Part shown: positions 41,441 to 50,263 of the stretch, piece after piece
Layout: every line of letters starts with the position of its first letter
Position numbering within the stretch: position 1 is the stretch's first letter
Position numbers and translations under genes: made by a program
The notes under the pieces: model-generated
Database searches by the model: none
Told to the model about the DNA's origin: nothing
The model's input: the letters and a program-made list of their open reading frames with translations, nothing else
DNA from: DASXRU01 sp034665305
Lineage (GTDB): Bacteria; Acidobacteriota; Blastocatellia; Pyrinomonadales; Pyrinomonadaceae
DNA: 64,000 nucleotides
NCBI GenBank assembly: GCA_034665305.1
Contig: JAXDFZ010000003.1
Coordinates: 62,001-126,000 of the forward strand
Reading direction: 5' to 3'

Positions 41441-41857
41441 GTGAATCGTAAACTAATAAGACCAACCCTGGCCGACATAAAAACTCAGAAGGGACGCGAG
41501 GTGCAGCCGCAGCGTCCGCGCCAAAATGGAAGCCCGCCGCGCAGTGGTGGTGACAGTTCGCATGCACCGCAAAGACCGGCACAAGCGCCGGCCGCTGTTC
41601 AGGTTCGCAAGCGCGTGCCGCCGCCGGCGGAGACTAACGCGGAGATCTTTTATTACAAGAAACAGATCGACGCTCATACTCCCATGGTGCTGGTATTGCA
41701 GGACGGCGAAGAGATCGAAGGCACGATCGAATGGTATGACCGCAGCGCCCTCAAAGTGAACCGTAAGGGAGCGCCAAACCTGCTCGTTCTCAAACACAAT
41801 ATCAAGTACATGTTCAAGGTTGAGGACCGCGTCGCGCCGGAACAACCTGCGAGCTAA
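41441..41857 (+). CDS. Hfq-like Sm protein with N-terminal extension
   Basis: A 138-residue protein. Residues 66-127 match the Hfq/LSm fold: IFYYKKQIDAHTPMVLVLQDGEE for the first helix and Sm1 strands, EGTIEWYDRSALKV, and LVLKHNIKYMF in place of the Hfq Sm2 motif YKHAIS. This domain would form a hexameric RNA chaperone ring. The N-terminal 65 residues are Pro/Gln/Arg-rich and disordered, unlike E. coli Hfq where the extension is C-terminal; the Arg could add an RNA-binding arm. GGAGG lies before the GTG at 41441; the ATG at 41423 overlaps this site, so I choose the GTG. Confidence 0.82.
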   Translation: MNRKLIRPTLADIKTQKGREVQPQRPRQNGSPPRSGGDSSHAPQRPAQAPAAVQVRKRVPPPAETNAEIFYYKKQIDAHTPMVLVLQDGEEIEGTIEWYDRSALKVNRKGAPNLLVLKHNIKYMFKVEDRVAPEQPAS

Positions 41858-41876
41858 ATCGCGCTGTAATTGCAAA

Positions 41877-41901
41877 GGGCCGATCACGCACCTATCGGCC
41901 C
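41877..41901 (+). terminator. Stem-loop between the Hfq-like gene and pdxA
   Basis: GGGCCGAT (41877-41884) and ATCGGCCC (41894-41901) form an 8-bp perfect stem with a 9-base loop. There is no T run after it, so termination is partial at best. Confidence 0.45.
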
Positions 41902-41916
41902 GCTTCGCGTTAAGTC

Positions 41917-42978
41917 ATGGCAGATTTGCCGCACAGCCCGACTCCCAGTAGATTGCGGCGACACCGGCCGCGAATCGGAATCACGATGGGCGACCCCGCG
42001 GGAATTGGCCCGGAAGTGGTTCTCAAGGCCGTCGCCGATGAGGAGGTTTTACGCCTCTGCGTACCGCTAATAATCGGAGACGCGCAACTTCTCGCTCACA
42101 CTGCGCGCACATTGGATTTACAGAGCGGCTACGACATTATTCGCAAAGGCGAGCCGCTGCCTAAACACCTCGACGCGCCCGTCATTTTTCATCTCGACAA
42201 TATCGGCGGTTACATCGAACCCGGCATCGAGTCCGGCGCAGCCGGCAAGGCAGCCGCCGGTTACATTGAATCGGCCGTGGAGTTGTGCGCCGCCGGCGAT
42301 ATCGATGCTATGGCCACCGCCCCAATCAACAAGCGGGCCCTTTTCCTGGGTGGCTACAGTTTCCCCGGACATACTGAATTCCTGGCCCATCTGACCGGAG
42401 CCGAGGACTATGCGATGGGTTTCGTAGCGGAAAACCTGCGCGTAGTCTTGCTGTCCACGCATGTGCCGCTCGCGGAAGCAATCAGGATGGTTAAGCGCGA
42501 ACGCGTGGAAAAGCGCATCCGGCTCACGCATTACGAGTTGCGTCGCTGGGGCATTGAGCGCCCGCGCTTGGCGGTTGCCGCGCTGAATCCGCACGGGGCC
42601 GAAGGAGGTTTGTTCGGCTTTGAAGAGTCATCGGAAATCCTGCCGGCCATCGAATCGTGCCGGATGGCGGATGACATCAACGTGCAGGGGCCGTTTCCCG
42701 CGGACACAATTTTCCTGCGCGCGTCGCGCGGCGAGTTCGATGCCGTCGTGGCCTGTTATCATGACCAGGCGATGATCCCGGTGAAGTGTCTTTCGTTTGG
42801 CGAGGCCGTTAATGTAACGCTCGGGTTGCCTTTCATTCGCACCTCGGTCGATCATGGAACTGCCTTTGATATCGCGGGCAAGGGATTGGCCGAACACTCC
42901 AGCATGGTCGCGGCAATCAGGCTCGCCGCTGAGCTTTCCGCCCGTGCCGGCGAAAATAGTCGCGCTGTCGAAGTTTAA
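41917..42978 (+). CDS. pdxA: 4-hydroxythreonine-4-phosphate dehydrogenase PdxA
   Basis: A 353-residue metal- and NAD-dependent dehydrogenase of pyridoxal phosphate biosynthesis. PRIGITMGDPAGIGPEVVLKA at about residues 24-44 is the family start; ATAPINKRAL, FPGHTEFLAHLT, LLSTHVPLAEAI, ALNPHGAEGG, PADTIF, ACYHDQAMIPVKC and TSVDHGTAFDIAGKG carry the metal- and substrate-binding residues. The first 20 residues are a short extension. It follows the Hfq-like gene after a stem-loop and is followed 40 bases later by a receiver-domain gene. Confidence 0.96.
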   Translation: MADLPHSPTPSRLRRHRPRIGITMGDPAGIGPEVVLKAVADEEVLRLCVPLIIGDAQLLAHTARTLDLQSGYDIIRKGEPLPKHLDAPVIFHLDNIGGYIEPGIESGAAGKAAAGYIESAVELCAAGDIDAMATAPINKRALFLGGYSFPGHTEFLAHLTGAEDYAMGFVAENLRVVLLSTHVPLAEAIRMVKRERVEKRIRLTHYELRRWGIERPRLAVAALNPHGAEGGLFGFEESSEILPAIESCRMADDINVQGPFPADTIFLRASRGEFDAVVACYHDQAMIPVKCLSFGEAVNVTLGLPFIRTSVDHGTAFDIAGKGLAEHSSMVAAIRLAAELSARAGENSRAVEV

Positions 42979-43018
42979 TTCGGGCCGTAGCCGGCTGGGC
43001 AGTCTTAATAGGGAAAAC

Positions 43019-43426
43019 ATGAACGATTCTCGACCGGAAACAAAAGACAACCGCCGCATCATTGTGGCCGACGACGATCCCGCCATCCTCCGTCTGGTTA
43101 CCACCATCCTGGAGAAGGAAGGTTACACCGTTATTACCGCCAGGGACGGGCGCGAGGCCTATAAGATCCTGCAGGCAGATACCAATTTTACGGCGGCCGT
43201 TTTCGATGTAGTGATGCCCCACATCACCGGGCCGGAGCTGGTCCGTTACATGAAAACCGAAAAGCGGTTGATGCGCATTCCAGTGATGATGATGACCGCC
43301 GAACAGGATCCGAAACTTTCTTCTGATAGCTTCGCCGCCGGTGCAGTCGTGTTTCTTCCCAAACCATTTACCACCGCTCAACTCCAAATCATGCTGCGCA
43401 TGTTGATCGGCAAGAGCGGCGGGTAG
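43019..43426 (+). CDS. Single-domain response regulator
   Basis: A 135-residue stand-alone receiver domain. VADDDPAILRLV holds the acidic pocket, AVFDVVMPHITG the phospho-accepting Asp (about residue 64), MMMTAE the switch Thr and LPKPFT the conserved Lys-Pro. There is no output domain, so it would act like CheY or as a phosphorelay intermediate. The partner kinase is not in the window. The start at 43019 was chosen because the longer frame overlaps pdxA. Confidence 0.92.
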   Translation: MNDSRPETKDNRRIIVADDDPAILRLVTTILEKEGYTVITARDGREAYKILQADTNFTAAVFDVVMPHITGPELVRYMKTEKRLMRIPVMMMTAEQDPKLSSDSFAAGAVVFLPKPFTTAQLQIMLRMLIGKSGG

Positions 43427-43451
43427 CTTCTTTAAAACGGAGGGTTCCACC

Positions 43452-44060
43452 ATGACGCGTCGATTCGTGTTTGCTGCGAGTGTTTGCTTGATTGCACTTG
43501 CGGGCTTCGCTTTCCTAACGCTCGGGCGCGCCACCGCTGCCGGCGACCTATCTCCGAAAGAGGCACGCAAGGTTATTGCGCGAATGGCCGGCATTGAGCT
43601 GCCTTCGGACGCCGTGCGCATCAAAGAAATTTCACCGATGGGAAATTCGGCCGTCGTCGTTGCTCAAGTCGAAACCGCATTTCGCCTGTCGAAAGGCGAC
43701 GGCGGCCAGTGGCGGGTCGCGGAAATTCGCACTGGCGACCGGAAGTGGGAAGACGTCGACTTGTTGCTGCGTGCACTGAATGCGGAGAAGACAGCCCGCG
43801 CTCGCGCTGAAATGGAAACGGTAGCGACGGCCCTCAAAGCTTACGAACGCGAGCGGGGTTCCTATGTAACTTCAGAAAGCCTGGCGGCGCTGATCGATCA
43901 ACTCAACCCGCGCTACCTGTCCACAGTGATTCGCATCGATCCCTGGCATCAGCCTTATCAATACGAAGGCCGGGGCCGCGCCTTTACCCTCCGCTCCCCG
44001 GGCGCAGACGGCAAAGCAAACACCAGCGACGACATTATCGTCACGCAGAGTCCTGGCTGA
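43452..44060 (+). CDS. Secreted protein with GspG-like C-terminal domain
   Basis: A 202-residue protein with a signal peptide (1-30, FLTLGRATAAG) and a C-terminal domain (about 118-202) like the body of the type II secretion major pseudopilin: ARAEMETVATALKAYERERGSYVTSESLAALI, DPWHQPYQYEG, FTLRSPGADGK and TSDDI. True pseudopilins have a prepilin peptidase site and a hydrophobic N-terminal helix directly before this domain; here the region between is a separate soluble domain, so it is not a standard pilin. The GGAGGG start signal lies ten bases before the ATG. Confidence 0.8.
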   Translation: MTRRFVFAASVCLIALAGFAFLTLGRATAAGDLSPKEARKVIARMAGIELPSDAVRIKEISPMGNSAVVVAQVETAFRLSKGDGGQWRVAEIRTGDRKWEDVDLLLRALNAEKTARARAEMETVATALKAYERERGSYVTSESLAALIDQLNPRYLSTVIRIDPWHQPYQYEGRGRAFTLRSPGADGKANTSDDIIVTQSPG

Positions 44061-44206
44061 AACCGATCCAAATCCTCCCACCGCGGGCGGCGATATCAGC
44101 GAATCTGTGGATTAATTCCCAAAAATCAAAAATCTTGACGCGCTGTTGCCGCGGGTGTTAGGTTTCGAATGGCCCCATTGGAGCTCCACCCGCGAACGAG
44201 GGAATA

Positions 44207-45598
44207 GTGATTTCCGGACTAAAGCTTTTAATCGCTGACGACTCAGCCACAATTCAAAAAGTCGTTGAGCTCACATTTATAGATGAAGGAATGACGGTGG
44301 CGAGTGTCGGTGACGGCGACCAGGCCATCAGTAAGCTTGAAGAGTTCGCGCCTGATGTAGTGCTTGCAGATGTGGTCATGCCCGGGCTTACGGGATACGA
44401 AGTCTGCGAAGCGATCAAACATAGCGAGCGATTCCATCACATTCCTGTTATGCTTCTGGTAGGCTCTTTCGAGCCATTCGATGAAGCGGAGGCCCGCCGG
44501 GTCGGCGCGGACGATGTCTTGACCAAGCCCTTCCAATCAATTCGACAACTGGTTAATCGCGTGGGCAGTCTCCTCGGGGGCTCCGGCTCTGACAATGAAG
44601 CCAACACGCAGAAGCTTTCAACGCTCGGCCTGGACCAGCGGCCGGCCGCCGGATCCGGAAAGGCGGACTCGATAGCCGAAGCGCGTGAAGATGAGCGGCC
44701 GCCGGAGGGCGCCGATCATTTAATGAACACAGACGAGTTGGAGCTTACGACGGCCGACACGAAGCCCCTGGAAGAGCGCGAAGAAGAACCCGTCGCCTTT
44801 GCCGGTGACGATCTGATGCCCAACCCAATTGTTGAACCGGTCGTCGATATGGCGGAACCGTTATCAGCTGATCGGAGAGAAAGTGATTGGGCCGAAAGCT
44901 CATTGCCCGAATCCGCATCAGTAGCAACCGCTTACGAAACTGAGATGCCTTACCTTGTAGAACCTATGCAGCAAACTACGCCACAACCGCGCGCCGCGGA
45001 CGAATTTGATGACGTGTTGTTAGACCTGGGTGATTTGAATTCGGCGTCCGGGCCGGCTGCAGATGCCGACTCGATTCTGGATTTGGAAGAAGAGCTTCCC
45101 GTAGCTGCGTCGCAATTGGATGCGTCGCAACCGGAACTCGCCGGCGCAGGCGCCCTGCCCTCGCCGCCACCGTTCCAGCAGTCATATGAATCGGAGTTTG
45201 ATCCCGGCTGGTCGGACCGATCCACTCTAACCGACGCGGAAAAACATGCAGTCCTGGATGCAGAGCCTGCCGGCGGTGAACAACCCGCAGCAGCGGAATG
45301 GGAGATCGTGCCGTCGCTGATTACAGTCGACGCTCAGTTGGATGAATCCGAGGCCACGCCAGATGCGCCACAGTCGTCGATGGCGCCGCAGGGCGAAGCC
45401 GCAGTTGCGTTCGTCACGGAGCCTTCGTCAGCGGGTGAAGTAAGTAGTAGTGATCGTCTTTCCGCATCCGAGATCGACGCAATCGCCCGGCGGGTTGTCG
45501 AGCTTATGTCCGACACCGTCGTGCGCGAGATTGCCTGGGAAGTCGTACCCGAACTCGCAGAGCTGATGATCAAACGCCGCCTCGAAGAAGAGAAGTAA
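44207..45598 (+). CDS. Response regulator with long acidic linker and C-terminal helix
   Basis: A 463-residue protein. Residues 1-125 are a receiver domain (LLIADDSATIQKVVELTF, DVVLADVVMPGLTG with the phospho-Asp, MLLVGSFEPFDEAEARRVGADDVLTKPF). A region of almost 290 residues, rich in Glu, Asp, Pro and Ala, is disordered. The last 45 residues (about 418-463, EIDAIARRVVELMSDTVVREIAWEVVPELAELMIKRRLEEE) form a conserved helical module seen at the end of similar proteins in acidobacteria and myxobacteria and reminiscent of PopZ-type polar hubs; that link is inference. The start is a GTG at 44207 after GAGGG. Confidence 0.85.
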   Translation: MISGLKLLIADDSATIQKVVELTFIDEGMTVASVGDGDQAISKLEEFAPDVVLADVVMPGLTGYEVCEAIKHSERFHHIPVMLLVGSFEPFDEAEARRVGADDVLTKPFQSIRQLVNRVGSLLGGSGSDNEANTQKLSTLGLDQRPAAGSGKADSIAEAREDERPPEGADHLMNTDELELTTADTKPLEEREEEPVAFAGDDLMPNPIVEPVVDMAEPLSADRRESDWAESSLPESASVATAYETEMPYLVEPMQQTTPQPRAADEFDDVLLDLGDLNSASGPAADADSILDLEEELPVAASQLDASQPELAGAGALPSPPPFQQSYESEFDPGWSDRSTLTDAEKHAVLDAEPAGGEQPAAAEWEIVPSLITVDAQLDESEATPDAPQSSMAPQGEAAVAFVTEPSSAGEVSSSDRLSASEIDAIARRVVELMSDTVVREIAWEVVPELAELMIKRRLEEEK

Positions 45599-45713
45599 GA
45601 AAGAGGTCACGTCCTAACGCCTCATTGGGCCGATCGACCGCACCTCATTCCTGGCCGGCTTCCAAATCTTTCGCCTGATTCCTACAACTCATCTCCTAAG
45701 TTCCAGACCGACG

Positions 45714-45741
45714 TTGACTAGCTTCGACGGCGCGGTATAGC
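45714..45741 (+). promoter_or_regulatory. Promoter of the M1 peptidase gene
   Basis: TTGACT (45714-45719), 16-base spacer, TATAGC (45736-45741), about 40 bases before the ATG at 45784. Confidence 0.5.
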
Positions 45742-45783
45742 CTTACCGCGCAGTCATCTCCCACAGTCTGAACGGAGTTTTCA

Positions 45784-48240
45784 ATGAATACTCTAGTGCA
45801 CCGCCTCACTCGCAAGGCAAGGCCCCTTTTCCTCCTGGTCATCGCACTATTTGTGCCGGTAGCGGCACTGGCCCAGGAAAACACTTCCGCACAAGCCAAG
45901 GCTGTATACGATCAGTTGAAGCCCTTCACCTTAAACGGCGGAGTCGCCGACGTGTCGGGTCTGATCCTGAAGCGGGATCGTCTGGAGATGACTTTCGACG
46001 GCACGTTCTACTTCACCGGACGCGTGCAAGGCCGGATCACCGGCGCGGTGTTCATTGGCGCTGGCAAATTCACCGCGGCGGTTCCTCCCAGCGAGTTTGA
46101 AAAAGAGAATGTAAGACGATTGCTGGGCGCCGATCTCGTCGATTCAGATTTTAAGACGGCTGTTCTTAGATTCTCAGATGATACGTTCGATGTCATTGGA
46201 CAGAATCGTCGCGATGGTTCGCCGAGCGATCAAGCACAGAAGCTGGCTACTGAAGCCGAAGCCCGAATGCTGAAGCAGACCGGGGCAAATTTGTCCGCGA
46301 GGATTGCGTTGTCCATCCTGAACGACGAGAAGCCCGGTTTCTTTTTCGCCAATTTCGACGGCGGGCGACGCGATCGTTTTACGGCCTTACTTGATTATCA
46401 GAGCAGAATTCCGGTAGCGAACTTCGTTCTCAACGGTGGCGAGAAGGGTCTGATTTTCACTTACGATTCGTCCACCAATAACAATGAAATCTGGATGGCC
46501 TTTTATGGCGCGGAAGATTACCGGCGCGGAGTTGTCAGCTATGCGGACCTGAACGATCTAATCGATATTGCCCACTACGACATGAACCTTGATCTGCGCG
46601 AACATAAAAAGGCTTTGCGCCTGATGGCCCACGTTGAATCGCAAACACGGTTCCCCAACTTGCGCGCTGTCTCGTTCGTCGTGGGCGAGTCGCTGGGTGA
46701 ATACGAGAGCCAACGACTGAAAAAGCAAATGCGTTTGAAATCGGCCCGGGTGGGTGGCGCCGAGCTGGCCTTTGTTCAGGAGGATTGGGAGGGAGGCTTT
46801 ACGGTATTCTTGCCGGCTCCGATAGCAGCCGGGCAGAAGCTGGATTTTGACCTCAAGCTCGAAGGCGACTTCATGCAGGACGCGCAGAGTTTTGTCGATC
46901 GCTATTACTCACGTTATGACGCGCCGGGCTTTGTTGAAGCCTTTTACCCGAGCTCAACGACGGACTGGTATCCACGGCACGGCTATCTCGATCGGGCCAC
47001 TCTGGATCTGACTTATCGTCATTCGAAAAAGTTGAAGATCGCCAGTGTGGGAGAACGTTTAAGCGAAGAGTCCGATCCGGAAGATAAGGAGGTCACCGTG
47101 ACAAAGTACCGGTTCCGACAACCGGTGGCCCTGGCGACTTTCGCTCTTGGTCCTTTTGACCGTCACAAACAGGCGGTGCGCTTTGACAAGGGAGGCAGCG
47201 GCGATCCCATCACTGTGGAATTCAACTCACTGCCCGGCTCCATGCTTGCTATCAAGGAAGATTTTATCCTCGCCGAGTTGGACAACTCTCTTCGGTATTT
47301 CACTTTGATGTTTGGTAAATATCCCTATCCGGTGTTTGGCGCGGCTTTTCATCCTTTCTTTTACGGCCAGGGCTTTCCCAGCATGCTGATGATCCCCGCC
47401 ACTGACCGGGCCAGCAAATTCACTTACAGTTTCATCGCGCACGAAACGGCCCACCAGTGGTGGGGCAATATTGTCGCCTGGCGTTCATATCGCGATCAGT
47501 GGCTCAGCGAAGGTTTTGCCGAATATTCCGGCATTCTTTACACCGGAGTGAGAAGTGGTAATGGGGCGCGGGATGAGCTGCTGGGCTACTTGCGCCAGTC
47601 TTTAAAAGATCCTCCGGAAACGAAAATCGGCCATGGGAAAGGGAGGCTGGTCGATGTCGGCCCGATCATTCTCGGCCATCGTTTAAGCACCAGCAAAACT
47701 CAGGGCGCTTACACGACTCTGATTTACAACAAGGGCGCACTGGTTTTGCGCATGCTGCACTTTTTACTCAGCGACCCAACGACCGCCGAAGACAAACCGT
47801 TCTTTGACATGATGACTAACTTCGTCAATCGTTATCGCGATCAATATGCGTCGACAGATGACTTTCGCCGCGTCGCGAACGAGCACTTTGCGAAGTCAGC
47901 GCTGGGGCGCCGTTACCAGCTCACTAATCTGGATTGGTTTTTCAAAGAGTGGGTCTATCACTCCGAAACGCCTTCCTACAAAATGGAGTATCAGTTGGAG
48001 CAACTGCCGGATGGAAAAGTCTTGTTGAAGGGAACGGTAACACAGGAAAACGTGCCGGCTGACTGGTTCATGATCCTGCCGGTGGTGCTTTCATTTGGTA
48101 AGCAACAAGCGGGGGCAACGGTCCATGCGTTGGGTCCGAAGGCCGAGTTTCAAATGAAACTACCGGCGCGGCCCACGAAGGTCGAGTTGGATCCGCATCA
48201 CTGGATTATTTCGGCGGGAACTTCAAGCAACCAAAAGTAG
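45784..48240 (+). CDS. Secreted M1 family metallopeptidase
   Basis: An 818-residue exported zinc aminopeptidase-like protein. A signal peptide (1-31, PVAALAQ) is followed by a long N-terminal beta domain without a recognised family (about 35-300) and an M1 catalytic domain with H553-E-T-A-H557 and the third zinc ligand E576 in WLSEGFAEYSG, at the usual spacing of 18 residues between. The usual substrate-binding GAMEN motif is not evident: the corresponding segment reads HPFFYGQGFPSMLMIP. That makes it a divergent M1 protein whose exopeptidase activity is uncertain. A promoter lies just upstream; the gene stands alone. Confidence 0.92.
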   Translation: MNTLVHRLTRKARPLFLLVIALFVPVAALAQENTSAQAKAVYDQLKPFTLNGGVADVSGLILKRDRLEMTFDGTFYFTGRVQGRITGAVFIGAGKFTAAVPPSEFEKENVRRLLGADLVDSDFKTAVLRFSDDTFDVIGQNRRDGSPSDQAQKLATEAEARMLKQTGANLSARIALSILNDEKPGFFFANFDGGRRDRFTALLDYQSRIPVANFVLNGGEKGLIFTYDSSTNNNEIWMAFYGAEDYRRGVVSYADLNDLIDIAHYDMNLDLREHKKALRLMAHVESQTRFPNLRAVSFVVGESLGEYESQRLKKQMRLKSARVGGAELAFVQEDWEGGFTVFLPAPIAAGQKLDFDLKLEGDFMQDAQSFVDRYYSRYDAPGFVEAFYPSSTTDWYPRHGYLDRATLDLTYRHSKKLKIASVGERLSEESDPEDKEVTVTKYRFRQPVALATFALGPFDRHKQAVRFDKGGSGDPITVEFNSLPGSMLAIKEDFILAELDNSLRYFTLMFGKYPYPVFGAAFHPFFYGQGFPSMLMIPATDRASKFTYSFIAHETAHQWWGNIVAWRSYRDQWLSEGFAEYSGILYTGVRSGNGARDELLGYLRQSLKDPPETKIGHGKGRLVDVGPIILGHRLSTSKTQGAYTTLIYNKGALVLRMLHFLLSDPTTAEDKPFFDMMTNFVNRYRDQYASTDDFRRVANEHFAKSALGRRYQLTNLDWFFKEWVYHSETPSYKMEYQLEQLPDGKVLLKGTVTQENVPADWFMILPVVLSFGKQQAGATVHALGPKAEFQMKLPARPTKVELDPHHWIISAGTSSNQK

Positions 48241-48331
48241 TTTCCGAGGATGATAAATTTGGTAGGGGGGGGCCCCTCCGTGGCCACCCCATTGTAGTTC
48301 TTCACAAAAATCAGCCCCGAGTCTCAAGCCT

Positions 48332-49048
48332 CTAATTCCTTCTTCCCCCCGAAAGCCGCAGCAGGAAGAAAAACAGATTGATAAAGTCCAGGTAGAGCGA
48401 GAGCGCGCCCACCACCGCATACGAACCGGTGCGTCCGTCGGGTAGTGCCACCGCCATCTGCTTCAAGCGTTGCGCATCCCACGCTGTCAATCCGGTAAAC
48501 ACCAACACACCGACAACTGAAATCACGAATTGCAGCGCGTCGCTTTGCCAGAAGAAGCCAACGACCGAGGCGAGAATCAAACCGATAAGGCCCATGAACA
48601 TGAAGTGGCCCAGCCCGGCCAGGCTTCTCTTAGTGACTGTGCCGAAGACTGCTGTGGCGCCGAACATTCCGGCGGTTATCACAAACGTCGAAGCGATCGA
48701 TGAGCCGGTGTAGATTAATAAGATGACCGACGACGTAACCCCCACGAGGGCTGAATACAGAATGAAGAGGGCTGCGGCAGTCCCGGGCGCCATGCTGTTT
48801 ACCCTCGCTGATAAATAGAAGACGACACCGAGCTGCGCGAACAGCAAACCCCAGAAGATGATGCGATTCAAGACCAGAGTCTCAAGCAGCGTCTGTGATG
48901 TGGAAACTCCAAATGCGGTTATGGCTGTGATCAGTAGACCCGCAAACATCCACGCATAGACTTTCGTCAGAAACGTAGCAACGCGCTCGTCGCTTAGTTC
49001 CGCCGGTACAAATGAAGGTTCTTGGGTGTTTGGTTGGTTCCAGCTCAT
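48332..49048 (-). CDS. Bax inhibitor-1 (BI-1/YccA) family membrane protein
   Basis: A 238-residue protein with seven membrane segments. The N-terminal FLTKVYAWMFAGLLITAITAFGVS and the C-terminal FTGLTAWDAQRLKQMA are the BI-1/YccA signature; the end ALSLYLDFINLFFFLLRLSGGRRN is typical. Family members conduct calcium or modulate FtsH proteolysis. The gene converges with the upstream M1 gene; the 90 bases between carry a GGGGCCCCTCCGTGGCC-type repeat fragment. Its promoter should lie in 49049-49200, where I see no strong match. Confidence 0.93.
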   Translation of the reverse strand: MSWNQPNTQEPSFVPAELSDERVATFLTKVYAWMFAGLLITAITAFGVSTSQTLLETLVLNRIIFWGLLFAQLGVVFYLSARVNSMAPGTAAALFILYSALVGVTSSVILLIYTGSSIASTFVITAGMFGATAVFGTVTKRSLAGLGHFMFMGLIGLILASVVGFFWQSDALQFVISVVGVLVFTGLTAWDAQRLKQMAVALPDGRTGSYAVVGALSLYLDFINLFFFLLRLSGGRRN

Positions 49049-49206
49049 TGTCGTTCCCTCCGCTTTTTCGCTTTTATCCGGTAACGCAGATCAGTTAGCG
49101 CCCGTCTCATTATCAATTCGGCCGCAATTTAGATATCCAATTATATCGCGAATTCAAGATTCTCGTATTCTATGATGTCGAGCGGCGGTGCCCTAATTTG
49201 GTTTTC

Positions 49207-49277
49207 TGTAACGCAAACTGTTAGTTTGCGCGCGCGTTGATGAGCTTCACCATCGCAAACTAACGGTTTGCGTTACA
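49207..49277. repeat. Palindromic element TGTAACGCAAACTG, copy 1
   Basis: Ends TGTAACGCAAACTGTTAGTTTGCG and its near reverse complement face each other. A second copy in the other orientation is at 57468-57540, and a solo half lies at 20311-20330. Otherwise the 320 bases between 49049 and 49368 are empty. Confidence 0.8.
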
Positions 49278-49368
49278 AATTAGACGACTACCTGTTTTGG
49301 CTAGGGTCGTCCCCTACCTTTCGCGGTATTCTGATTGGCACTGATGGAGAGTAGAGGAGGTCGCCGCC

Positions 49369-50220
49369 GTGAAAAGGATTGTGCGTGAGACGATCAACAT
49401 GTTGCTGATTGTCCTGGGGATATTCTCCGCCGCGTTTGGCCTGAAGGGCTTCCTGCTCTCCAGTCGTTTTATCGATGGCGGCGTTACCGGTATCTCCATG
49501 CTGCTGGCGGACCAACTCCATCGTCCTCTCTCGATCCTCATACTGGTGATCAATCTTCCTTTCATTGCCCTGGGACTTCGCCAGGTGGGCAGACTCTTTG
49601 CGCTCAAAAGCGCCCTGGCGATCGCCGGTCTTTCTCTCTGCCTCGCCTTCGTCAAGTTTCCCGACGTCACACCTGACAAACTATTGACCGCGGTCTTCGG
49701 CGGCTTCTTCATCGGCGCCGGCATCGGCCTGGCGATTCGTGGCGGGGCGGTGCTGGACGGAACAGAAATCGCGGCGCTGCTTATCAGCAAGAGCAGCAAC
49801 CTGCTGAAGGTCGGCGATGTAATCCTGATTCTGAACGTCTTTATCTTTCTGGCCGCGGCCTTCTTCCTTGGTATCGAATCCGCGCTCTACTCGATGCTCA
49901 CTTACTTTGCTGCTTCCAAGACGATCGATTTTCTGATTCACGGGTTGGAGGAATACACCGGGATCATCATTATCTCGGATCGCAATGATGAGATTCGCAT
50001 AGCCATCATTCGCGATCTGGAGCGCGGCGTTACAGTTTACAAAGGCCGCGGCGGCCTGACCGACGCGGAGCAGGACATACTGTTTTGCGTTGTGACGCGT
50101 CTGGAGATTGGGCGCGTGAAGGGCGTCGTGAACCAGTTCGATGAGAACGCCTTCATCGTCGTGCATCCGCTCGCCGACGCGGCCGGCGGCGTCCTGAAAC
50201 GCATGCGGCTTCATGCGTAA
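49369..50220 (+). CDS. YitT family membrane protein
   Basis: A 283-residue protein of the YitT type (DUF161 membrane part plus DUF2179). Five or six membrane segments lie in residues 8-190 (GLKGFLLSSRFIDGGVTGISML is the family motif). The soluble C-terminal DUF2179 domain (about 200-275, YTGIIIISDRNDEIRIAIIRDLERGVTVYKGRGG) follows. Function is not established; the family is widespread in Gram-positives. The start is a GTG at 49369 preceded by AGAGGAGG. It ends just before the quinone reductase gene. Confidence 0.92.
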   Translation: MKRIVRETINMLLIVLGIFSAAFGLKGFLLSSRFIDGGVTGISMLLADQLHRPLSILILVINLPFIALGLRQVGRLFALKSALAIAGLSLCLAFVKFPDVTPDKLLTAVFGGFFIGAGIGLAIRGGAVLDGTEIAALLISKSSNLLKVGDVILILNVFIFLAAAFFLGIESALYSMLTYFAASKTIDFLIHGLEEYTGIIIISDRNDEIRIAIIRDLERGVTVYKGRGGLTDAEQDILFCVVTRLEIGRVKGVVNQFDENAFIVVHPLADAAGGVLKRMRLHA

Positions 50221-50263
50221 GCCAGTTTTGTCGAATCCCGTTGTCCGCCTTAACATATCGATT

